Shown piece by piece: positions 47,057 through 56,600 of a DNA stretch of 64,000 nucleotides. The DNA is from Cricetomys ansorgei (Eukaryota; Chordata; Mammalia; Rodentia; Nesomyidae), in contig JAMJFZ010003581.1 in assembly GCA_026225945.1 (NCBI GenBank), forward strand, positions 9,347,001-9,411,000, in the 5' to 3' direction. Every line of letters begins with the position of its first letter. The first letter of the stretch is position 1. The notes beneath the pieces were generated by a model. The model saw only the letters and a program-made list of their open reading frames with translations, had not been told where the DNA came from and made no database searches. A program made the translations under genes and the position numbers.

Positions 47057-47607
47057 CACATACTGCATTTAAACATCTCGTACATTTTTTACATTTAATG
47101 TGTCTCTTACATGGAATGGCCCTTGGGTCAAACCTTGGATGGAGATGACCTTCAAGCACCCATATGACCAAATGGCTAGGCAGACTCTGCAGCAGGAAAG
47201 CACGGAGGGGACTGTTGAAGCTCTGAGCATCACAGACAAAAGCAAGAGGCCTTGAATCTCTGCAGTCTTCAGAACCAAATACACAGGAGACTCAAGAACA
47301 TCAGCAGTAGCCTCTGGGCCACCATCCCAAAGGCCAGATGCTCTCACGTGTCAAGGGCAGGTCAGGGGGAGGACCCACATCTTCCCCACTAACCTCCTGT
47401 CTGCCTGTCTGTCTAGCTGTCTGTCTGCTGTCGGTCTCCTCCCTGTCCACATCTCTCAGTGCCCCCTCTATTCGCTCTGAGGTCTCTCTGTGCGGTGGAG
47501 CCCACAGACACTGGGGAGAAGGTTTCTGATGGGATTTCAGGCGAGGGATGTACAGGAATGGACAGCTGTGACGGCTTGGAGGAGCTTTAAGATCCTTCCA
47601 AATGAAC

Positions 47608-47752
47608 GGAGGGGGGTCAGTGGGAAAGCTCAGCGGACCAAGGCTCTTGCTGCCGAGACCGATGGCCTGAATTCAACCCACGTGGTTGAAGGAGTGCCTC
47701 AGCGCATGCGCTATAGCACGGACATGCACACACGCAATTATAATTAAAAGAG
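47608..47752 (+). repeat. B3-like SINE
   Basis: GGGTCAGTGGGAAAGCTCAGCGG head, TGGCCTGAATTCAACCCACG box B and an AATTATAATTAAAAG tail. Confidence 0.82.
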
Positions 47753-47997
47753 TGGAAGGTTTCTGTTAGCAGCAGCAGCAAAAGTGTTAAGAGAAACCAG
47801 TAAGAACAGCCCAGAGGCCAGCAAGCCTGGGTTCTAGGCTGGGCTCTGCCCTTAACCAGCGGGTGGCCTTGGGGGAGGGGCCTTTCTTCTCTGCACCCAG
47901 TTTTCAGCTACTAGAGGAAGCGCTTTCTAGAGTGTTCTCCAACTCTGGAGGCTTGTGACTCAGGAAGGCTGAGAGCCACATAGAAGGGGAGGCTCAC

Positions 47998-48604
47998 CTT
48001 TTGACACCACCAGCCGGATGATTCTGACAGCAGAGATCCATCTGTTATCTTGAACAATTCCACACCAATAGAGGCCCGAGTTTCCCGTCTTGAGCGCAGT
48101 CATGGTGACAGTGAAGGAGCCATACGCAAGATAGTCCCGGATGGAGTACTGTTGTGGCCTCTGAGCACTCGTGTTGAGACTTGATGCTAAGATTTTACAT
48201 GTATCTCTTGTATTCTGACACCAGACCTTCTCCTTGAAGCGATGGCTGGGATTGTACCAGCATGTCACAGAAATGTTCTTGCCCTCCAGGGTTTGCAGCA
48301 TCTCTATGTCCTGTGCCCAGGAACCTGAGAATGCACCCTTCAGGTCAGAGAGTCCCCAGCCTCCACAGCAGAGCTAGGAGGTGGGCTCCCTTCTCAGGGA
48401 GTGAGCCTCTCTGTGTCTGTGCTCAGGATGGATCTTAGAGCCAACACTGGCCACAACACTGTGTATTCTGCCTTCCCAACCACAGAGCCCCTGTAATGCA
48501 CACCTCCATTCCCTTCCTCTACTCTCCCTGGTCCCTTCCCTCTCACCTGAGGCCAGGAGCAGCAGCAGGATGGGGAATAACAGGTATGTGGTCTCCCAGG
48601 CCAT
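47998..48604 (-). CDS. TREM-like immunoreceptor, exons 1-2 (partial gene)
   Basis: This encodes the start of a TREM-family type I membrane receptor of myeloid cells. Exon 1 (48547-48604) gives a signal peptide starting MAWETTYLL with a Leu-rich core, and ends at a consensus CAG|GTGAGA donor. Exon 2 (47998-48324) has a TTCTCAG|G acceptor and an AAG|GTGAGC donor. Both junctions are phase 1, the usual layout of a V-type Ig exon. Spliced, the peptide passes through SGSWAQ (likely cleavage zone) into a complete V domain. It has the canonical cysteines (SVTCWY and LYWCGI), the extra TREM/CD300-type pair (VWCQ and DTCK), and two N-glycosylation sequons (NIS and NTS). The D-x-G-x-Y-x-C motif is changed to N-S-G-L-Y-W-C. 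Stalk, membrane and tail exons are not identified; they should lie below 47.9 kb. MAW, ASGSWAQ and YWCGI make TREML4 or neighbouring TREM-cluster genes the closest fit, but I do not assign a symbol. No stops or frameshifts are seen in the two exons. Confidence 0.85.
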
Positions 48605-48976
48605 GGGTCCTCTTTTTGATCTGGAATGGGGAGCAAGAAGGGAAGGAGCCAGGGATGTCCTGAAGAGGAGAGACCGGGTCTAGGTGGTATTCAGCAGCCA
48701 TCGCAGCCAGTGCTGGACCAGTTGCTGAGGAAGGCAGAGACTGCTGTGGACAAGAGGGAAGCCGAGCAAGATTTCTGTGGCCTGTAGACCTCCAAGTCTA
48801 CAGCTGCAGACTTTGTATCTGGCCGTCTGAACTGAACTAGGTGAAGGCTCACAGAAACTCTGTAGTCTCCTGCCCCTCAAGGCCACCTCCCTTTCACCGA
48901 GCCAGGATGAGGAAGCTGAGAAGACCATCATGAAGTAAGAGTATGCTAATTCCCCCTCACCACCACCCACAGTCCC

Positions 48977-48987
48977 ACTTCCTCTTA
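48977..48987 (-). promoter_or_regulatory. PU.1/Ets-like site upstream of TREM-like gene
   Basis: Minus strand AAGAGGAAGTG, a classic myeloid PU.1-type motif, lies about 375 bp upstream of the TREM-like ATG. This fits myeloid expression. Binding is inferred from the motif. Confidence 0.45.
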
Positions 48988-49256
48988 GCCTAAAGTTTCT
49001 GCTCTCTACCTAAGTGGGGCACCAGCCAGAGGTGGGTCACAGAACCAGAGGCCATTTGGGGACCTGGCTAGAACTGTAAGCCCAACTGGTTCTCAGGGGT
49101 CAGAACCTTGCTGACTAGCCTACCTGAAAACTAGAAAGTTCCATGTGGCCTAGAAGGAACAGAAGAAAGGAGATGGGCATTCATTCTCAGGAATGGAAGA
49201 GCAAGGGTGGAGGGGGAGAACATCCTGGGAAGGGTGGGAGACCGCTGTTGAGATCC

Positions 49257-49755
49257 TGTAAGAGCAAAAGTTACATTTTACATTTTAATTTCTGTGCCTG
49301 AGAGATCTAAAGAACAAGAATATAACTCCCTGGAGTGCTAGATGGGGTTGTTCAAGCCAGTAACATGATCCTGTAATCTCACTTGACCAAGCAGAGATAC
49401 CCTCCTGGAATGCTGGGTAGAGAATGTCAACATCCTATTTAGTTGACCTAAATGTACTCGATATGCTTGGTCACTTGTTGGGGGGTGGATAACCCAGACA
49501 GGAAGCTTATAGATGTTTGGCACTGATCGGACCTGGTGGGATGTATGCAACCTTACAGGTTCTGCCTACTTAAGCACCTTTGCAACATGACTTGGTGTCA
49601 CCTGGAGGTGACAGGTTCACCCCATGGGTACCTCAGACTGGACCTGGTCAGAGTCCATCTTCCTGGCCAGTATTTAATTAATTTAATTAAAGCTTGCTTG
49701 CTTCAAATTTGCTCAGTTGTGGTGGTCTGCTTCTCAACCAGATTTAGGATTTACA
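49257..49755 (+). repeat. LTR, ERV family shared with 63.2 and 40.8 kb
   Basis: Starts TGTAAGAGCAAAAGTTAC and ends GGATTTACA. Contains GCCAGTATTTAATTAATTTAATTAAAGC near the 3' end (49671-49698). It matches, end to end, the minus-strand LTR at 63175-63622, which is attached to gag-like sequence. No clean target duplication flanks it as a solo LTR. Confidence 0.7.
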
Positions 49756-51552
49756 TTTAGAGGCCTTAGTGAAATTCAGACCACCCACAAAACATTTGAA
49801 AGCTGGAAGTCTGGGGCTAAGGCCCACCTTAGGAGGCCCATGCCTTGAGTTTTTCCAAGGTTCTGAGGCTGCCTTCAGTTTTTTTTTTTTAAATTTTGGG
49901 TGAACACTCATGCTGAGAAAAGCAGAAAGCCACTTCCGGAGAACTCCTGCTAAGTCATTATGGTTTCTGGTTTTCCCGCATCTGATCTGAGACTCGTGGA
50001 ATTTGCGGGTTGCGAAATTCCCACGTAGAGGTTTTGCCTAACTGAGATGTTAATTGGTCTGGCTTCTGGCCTGTACATTCAGTCTGGTCAGGCCTGGTTT
50101 GCTTTGGCGATCACCAATCTGTGTCTTACGGTATTGTTGGTCCTGTCTGTTTCATGTGTGGCAAGTTTTTCTGCCTGTTTTGTTGGAAAGGTTTGTCTAT
50201 CAGTTCGTGTGATGGTGGTGTTTCCTGGTGCTCTTAAGTTTTGTTGCTAACATGGGAGCATGAACTGAAACAGGTCAGGCTCAGCGTGAACGTATGGATG
50301 TATGCTGGCCAAAACAAATGCTCGATTTTTCTGACTGCTCTTTCCTTGAATGTATGAGCTCTCTGTTCTGTGTCATTTGGATATGAAAAACTATACTGTA
50401 GCCTTTGCTGCTGTCAGCCACCAGGCACCATGGCTGCTGTGGTTGTTTTGGCAAGGGCTCTGAATTTATCTCTGGGTCCAGTTTAGCAGGGTCCAGTTTA
50501 GATTCAAATGTCTTTTGGATATGAAAAATTAAAGTTTATTGGATATGGTTAAAAATCTGTAAAATGTGTAAAAATGTTAACTTAAAGCGTGTAGCATGGG
50601 GTTGATTGTAATCCTAAGGGAACCACATGGCATGACTCCATTTTGGGATGTGGACAACATGTGAGTTGCTGACCTTTGGTTTGCAACCGTCTTGGCTGCC
50701 TTCCTACTTAAGGAAGAAGGCAGCCACGTGCCTGGCAGCCGTATTTGAAAAGGAATGAAGGGTTGAAGAGGCCAGATGTCAGGTGAGTTCACCTCCATCT
50801 TGAATGGAAGTAGCCAGATGTTTTACTGAAACAGACAACAGGTCTCCAAGATATTTCAGATGAGGATGGTTTTTTTGTATGATAGTTTCTGTCCTGAAAA
50901 CAAGGTTTACAAAGGTAGGTTTTTAAAAACAATGTTTAGTAAGGGATTAAAGCTACACGCCCATGTTTTCATATACATTACCTTGTGCTGGCAGCCAAAC
51001 TTTCCAGTATAAGAGTCACTCATGGTATTTTAAAGATAGAAGGGGATCATGGGAAACAGCTGAGTTTGGGGTAAAAGAAGCCAGCAGTTTTGGAGATTCA
51101 GGTGCCATGTGATTGCTGTGGCTGTGGTGGTGCTGGCCCGGACCTAGAAGGCAGGCTGTTGCTGAGGGTGGGGCACGAGGAATGCACATGATGCAGGAAT
51201 AGAGCATTGAACTGTTTGCAGTATGGAGCTTGGATTTGTTTTGCTCAGATTGTGATAACGCCCTGCATTTCTTCTCCTCAAGTAAAAAAAAGGTACTTTA
51301 TTTTTGATATCGCAAGAACACACGGTTGGGAGATTTTTAAACTACTTTAAGAGGAAATTTTGGAGTTTTACAGAAAACTGAAAATTTAAAACTGGATGTT
51401 TTATGGAACAGCTTTAAGCAGCCCAGGAATCACACAGCTGTGAGATGGTGAAGGTGTTCTCAGCTCAGCTGGAGTGTTACAGTGTAACAGCTCCACTCTG
51501 CTCCGCCCAGCTCTGAGGGGAGCAGCCTGATGACGATGATGATCATGACAGT
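49756..51552 (+). other. Non-coding sequence behind the LTR
   Basis: About 1.7 kb of AT-rich, SINE-free DNA with repeated phrases (TTTGGATATGAAAAA occurs near 50379 and 50513; GTCCAGTTTAG is duplicated near 50480-50503). It looks like decayed internal retroelement sequence, but no gag or pol peptide is visible. Confidence 0.4.
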
Positions 51553-51640
51553 GTTGGTGGTGGTGACACTGGCTGTGGACTTGCTTGCCATGTACAAGAC
51601 CTGGGCTCTATTCCCAGCACTAAAGTAAAGCAAGCAAACA
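51553..51640 (+). repeat. ID-like SINE
   Basis: GTGGACTTGCTTGCCATGTAC, GACCTGGGCTCTATTCCCAG and an A-rich tail. The head is degenerate. Confidence 0.6.
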
Positions 51641-52329
51641 AACAAAAACAAAATGATTGTGCCAGTAATGCTGATCCTGACTCCCCAGAGGGAGATGAGG
51701 ATTCCCTGGCAAGGGAAGTGCCTCCCTGGGGATCAGCAAACACAAAGGTCAGCCCCATTTTCTTTCTGGTAACAATCATTTAAGGTCAAAAAGCAATGAG
51801 AGACTCCTGAATACCACTAGCCTGCCCAGGTGACCATCAAAGAGAGAGGGAAGCAGAAAACTTTAGTCACCCAGAATGCAAGCCACTCTGTTAAAAGGGG
51901 GAAACAGAAGTGACAGCGGTTTAGTGGGGCCTCCTTCTGAAGGGCCACTGCTGGGACACTGGACCCCTCCCTCTTCCTTCTTTCTGTTTATCCACCCAAG
52001 GCAAGGCCCCTGGGAGCCTAGACATTTTTGCTTTCCTTCGTGATCTGTCTCCTTAGCCTGGGTGGGATGCTGGAACTTGTCTTGCTGTGGGCTCAGATGT
52101 TCACCACCATACTTCCATACCGTTAGGGAGCTTTGAAGCAGGCTACCGAGGGCTGAGGAGAGGTCCTGGAGTCTGCCACAGTTCACATGGATACTGGCCG
52201 CTTTGCACTGTGGATCAACTTCCTGAAAGAGGGAACCTGGGCTTTGAGTTCAACAGCCTGAGAAAAAGCGATCCCTTATCTTGAAATTCAAAGCAGTCAG
52301 CTCTACGAGAGGCAGCACTTGTATTTAAA
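51641..52329. other. Unassigned sequence
   Basis: No gene or repeat I can name. A minus-strand frame (51863-52186) has no domain. Confidence 0.4.
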
Positions 52330-53195
52330 TAAAAATAGCAGCAAACAGCAAATTTTAAAAGTCAGACCCAGTGGTAATTATTTTTATTTTATTTTAAGAT
52401 CATTAAAACCGTTTTTTAGTTTAAATATATTTGATCACATTCTAACCTTCCCCCAAGTCCTTCCAGATGCTCCCCCCCTCCCTACCCTCCTAACTTTAAG
52501 TTCTTTCTTAAAAAAACAAACAAAAACACAATACAACAACAAAATCCCTCCCCCAAACCAAGAAAACAAAATAAAACACCAACGTAAAAAGGAAAAACAA
52601 AACAAAACAACCCCCCCCCCCACCAAAACAAACAAAACAGACGCCTACCACCAAACTGTAACTAAATAAAAACATACACAAAAAACTGTGGAGTCCATTA
52701 CTTGCTGGTCAACTATTCCTGAACAGGAGGCCCGTCCTGGTGTCACTCTATTGGAGAAAACTCATTTTCCCTCTCCCAGCAAGTATAAATGACACTTCAG
52801 TTGTTAACCATTACCCTAGTGGCTAGATCTTAGCTAATTAATAACTAATTAAGCATTTAATTCTTTTGTTTATTTAAAAATATAACAAAATAAAACATAA
52901 TAAGATAAAACAAAGACTATCACATCAAAGTTGGACAAGACAAGGCAACAGAAGAAAAAGTGCTCCAGAAGACACAAGAGTCAGAGACCCACCTATTGGC
53001 ACACTCAGGAGTCCCATAAAAACACTAAGCTGGAAGCCATAAAATAAGCACAGAGGACCTGTGCGGACCCGTGTTGTTCCTGTGCATGCTGCTTCAGTTT
53101 CTGTGACTTCATATGAGCTTTGCTCATGCTGATGTAGAAAAAACTTGTTTCCATGGCATCCTCCATTCTCTTTGGCTCTTACTCTCTGTCCTGTA
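52330..53195 (-). mobile_element. Lx-type L1 3' UTR, antisense
   Basis: Rodent L1 3' untranslated phrases: AAAACTGTGGAGTCC, GGAGAAAACTCATTTTCCC, CAGGAGTCCCATAAAAAC, GAGCTTTGCTCATGCTGATG. It lies on the far side of an LTR element from the antisense ORF2 at 54.77-56.21 kb, so both are probably parts of one L1. Contains A- and C-rich low-complexity tracts. Confidence 0.6.
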
Positions 53196-54770
53196 GTTGT
53201 TAGGCTGCTGTGTCATTCAGCAAGGGGACAATGAGGCGTTTTCATATGTGGCAACTCTGTTAGACCTCAGCAGAGGGAACCACCATCATGGCCAGTGCCA
53301 TCCTAGACAGTGGAACCCCGGGCTTCTGAGCTCAGGTGTTTTTATTGATACAGAACTCCCAGGTTTCTACTGATACCATGTGTAGATCATGTGCAATCAA
53401 GTATCCAACACCTGCAGACAGTACAAATCGCTAAGACCTAAGCAGCCCCTCGCCCAACAGTGCACAAAACAATATTTTAAATACAACTAAAAATAAACGC
53501 CTACATCATTTTCTCTTCCTGTATAAGAAAAAAATGGATTTATCTCTACTCTACACAATTTAACACTACACCAGCAATACTATTTAAAAGAGGAACAATC
53601 CTGAGTGTTGCTAATGCACAGGACCAGATGAAACTAAACGTCTGTCAAGCTTTTCACAATGTCTTTGGACAGCAGAAAAACATCATCAATGTCCAGTTGC
53701 CTGGAATTCACTCATAATCTTCTGGGCTCCTCCAAAGGGCTTGGATCACTTCTCTGGCTCTGCCCTCTGCGGCACACACAGCTTGTCCTCCAGGCTCTGG
53801 CTGGCTCCACTCCACTGCTGCTGATGTTCTTGGTAGTAGTCCCATGGTACTGGCATCTTCAAAATGCTGGGGTCCCTTGCTGCAACTGGGTTGCATTTTC
53901 ACTAATAGCCTCTCCTGGACTCTTTTCATGGTGCCAAGCCTCAACTTCTTTACATGGCCCCTTCAATCTGGGCCTCCAGTTGCCACTGAGACTGCACTTT
54001 CACCAATGGCTTCTCCTGGATTCTCTTCATGGTACCAAGCCTCAACTTCTCTGCAGGACCTCTTCACCTGGGTCTTCAACTGCTACTGAGGCTGCACTTT
54101 TACCAATGGTCTCTCCAGACCTCTCACAATGCCAAGCCTTAGTTGCTCTTCATAACCCCCTTATATATTTAAAACCAGCACCACCTAGATGACTCTTAAA
54201 GTACTAAGTTCAGCTACCAGCATGAGACAGAACCTCACCAGTTCTGGAAGACAGCTTCTGTGTACTAAACCTGAGGAAACACTTTCCAGATTTTAAGATA
54301 GAGTCTGGTTTGCAGGAAAAACAACTAGTCCTTGTCTGTAGGAAGGGTTTCCTTGTGGGTGGAGTTCTCATCACTATCATCAGTATCTGGATGGATTGTA
54401 GTAAGGTTTCCAAGAAAAACAAAACAAAACAAAAAGAAACCTTCAATTTAACTAAGCAGCTTTTTGGCTCTAAGACATAGCTTTCACAACAGCAGGGGGT
54501 CCTGGGCCAGTGGGAAGACTCTCTGGTCAAAATGTTCTGGCAGTTTGGCATTCTTTCTTACCATCGCTGTAGGGAAACATAGCCTTCTTCATAGGCCTCA
54601 AACACAAGACCCACTTTGGCTTCACACACACACAAAGCTATCGACAAGCTCAGTTTCTAGAACAGTATACTCTGGTTTATGTTTCCCATGCCCTGGCTAC
54701 TGCCTGGAACAGGAGGAAGAGTCAGCAGGAAAAGCAGGTAGCACCATTTGAGTGTATTCTATTAAGAGTC
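53196..54770 (-). mobile_element. LTR element of the 16-kb family, nested in L1
   Basis: The LTR at about 53210-53510 matches 16177-16496. The internal region tracks 16.5-17.4 kb (TGGAATTCACTCATAATCTTC, CACTTTCCAGATTTTAAGATAG) and runs on to about 54770. The second LTR is absent. The 177-codon plus-strand frame here is an antisense low-complexity reading and not a gene. Confidence 0.7.
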
Positions 54771-56208
54771 CTCTGTGACACATTTTTAAATTTGGTTATT
54801 TATTTTCTTGATATCTACTTTCTTGAATTCTTTATATGTTTTGGATTATTAACCCTCTACTGGATGTGTAATTGGTAAAAATATTTTCCCATTCTGTAGG
54901 CTGCCACTTTTTGGAATAATGGTGCCCTTTGCCGTGCAGAAACTTCTCAGGTTTCAGGAGGTCCCATGTACTAACTGTTGATCTTAAGGCCCGTACTAAT
55001 GGTGTTCTGTTCAGAAAGTCTTTTCCTGAGCCAGTGAATTCAAGGCTGTTCCCCATTTTCTCTTCTATCAGGTCCAGTGTTCCTGGTTTTATATTGAGGT
55101 CTTTGATCCTTTTGGAGTTGAGTTGTGTGCAGTGTGGTAAGTATGGAATTATTTGCATTCCTCTACATGCAGCCACACAGTTTGACCCACCACCATTTGT
55201 TGAAGATACTGCCTTGTTTCCCAAGCGTGTATTTCTGTCCTCTTTATCAAAACTCAGATGCCCACGGGTGTGTGGATTTATGTCTGGGTCTTCAATTTGA
55301 TTCCATTGGTCAACGTGTCTGTTTTTGTGCCAATACCATGCTGTTTTTATTACTATAATTTTGTAGTACAACTTGAAATCTGGGATGGTGATACCTCTGG
55401 CAGTTCTTTTATTATTTAGGATTGTTTTTAACTACCCTGGGCTTTTGTGTCTTCATATGGAGCTAAAAATTGTCTTTTCGAGATCTGTGAAGAATTATGT
55501 TGGAGTTTTCATGAGGATTGCCCTGAATCTGTAGACTGTAGATAAGATGGCTGATTTTTATTATGTTAATTTTACTGATCCATGAGCGTTGGAAATCTTT
55601 CCATTTTCTGGTATCTTCTTCAATTTCTTTCTTCCAAGACTTGAAGTTTTTAACATACAAGTCTTATACCTGCTCCACTGACTTGAAGTTTTTGTCACGC
55701 AAGTCTTTCATCTACTTGGTTGGGGTCACCCCAAGATATTTTATGTTATTTGTGGCTATTGTGAAGGGTGTTATTTCCCTGATTTTATTCTCAGTCTATT
55801 TGTCATTCACGTGTGGGAGGACTACTGATTTTTGTGAGTTAATTTTTTATCCAACTATTTTGCTAAAGTGTTTTAGCAGCTGTAGGAGTTCCCTGGTGGG
55901 ATTTTTGGGGTTACCCATGTATACTATCATATCATCTGCAAATAACGGTATTTGACTTCTCCCTTTCCAGTTTGTATTCCCTTGATCTCCTTCAGTTGTC
56001 TTACTGTTCTAAGTAAGACTTCCAATACTGTATTTAATAGGTAGAGAGAGGGTGGACAACTTTTCTTGTTCTTGACTTTAGTAGAATTGCTTTGAGTGTC
56101 TCTCTACTTAAGCTGATGTTGACTATGGGCTTGCTGTAAACTGCCTTTATTATGTTTGGATAGGTCCCTGGTGTTCCTAATATCTCCAGGACTTTTATCA
56201 TGAAGAAG
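54771..56208 (-). mobile_element. L1 ORF2 fragment, antisense, decayed
   Basis: Read on the minus strand, this is the reverse-transcriptase to C-terminal part of LINE-1 ORF2. The RT catalytic signature FADD is readable near 55940. A 179-residue open stretch (54832-55371) keeps the typical NPHT, DPYL-like and WDLLK-type region downstream of RT. Frameshifts and stops separate the pieces, so it is inactive. ORF1, the 5' UTR and the last part of ORF2 are missing. It is 5'-truncated at about 56208, where a plus-oriented LTR fragment begins. Confidence 0.85.
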
Positions 56209-56600
56209 TGATCCAAGTCCTTTGGAGGAGTCCAGAAGACCATGAGGGAATTACAGATAATTGGACATTGATAATGTTTTTTTTTTCTGCTGTCCAAAGA
56301 CATTATGAAAAACTTGATAGATGTTTGCTTTCATTTGGTGTTTTGTATTGTCTACAAGTGTTGAATTTATGTGTGGATGTTTGATTGCTCGTGATCCGCA
56401 CGTGTTATCAGCACACCGAGGAGTTCTGGATCAATAAAAACACCTGGGCTTAGACCTTTGGGGTTCCACTGTCCAGTATTGTGCTGGCCAGGATGGTGGT
56501 TTTCTCTGCTGAGGTCTGGCAGGTCTGGTAGCTATAAAAGCGTCTCCTTGTCCTTCTCTGATAAGCTGCCAGAGCAGTGTATAACTCCAGCTAATATCTT
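56209..56600 (+). repeat. LTR fragment of the 16-kb family, opposite orientation
   Basis: Plus-strand GAGTTCTGGATCAATAAAAACACC plus a short upstream internal piece (CTTTGGAGGAGTCCAGAAG). It is inverted relative to the 53.2-kb copy, so the antisense L1 lies between two inverted relatives. Confidence 0.7.

Noticed and set aside
47101..47240. Possible transmembrane exon of the TREM-like gene (minus strand)
   Set aside because: A hydrophobic stretch exists near an acceptor-like site, but it contains Arg, lacks the usual Lys motif and has no good donor in frame.
53659..54192. 177-codon plus-strand frame, Leu/Pro/Ser rich
   Set aside because: It is the antisense reading of the internal region of a non-coding LTR element, built from degenerate CT-rich repeats.
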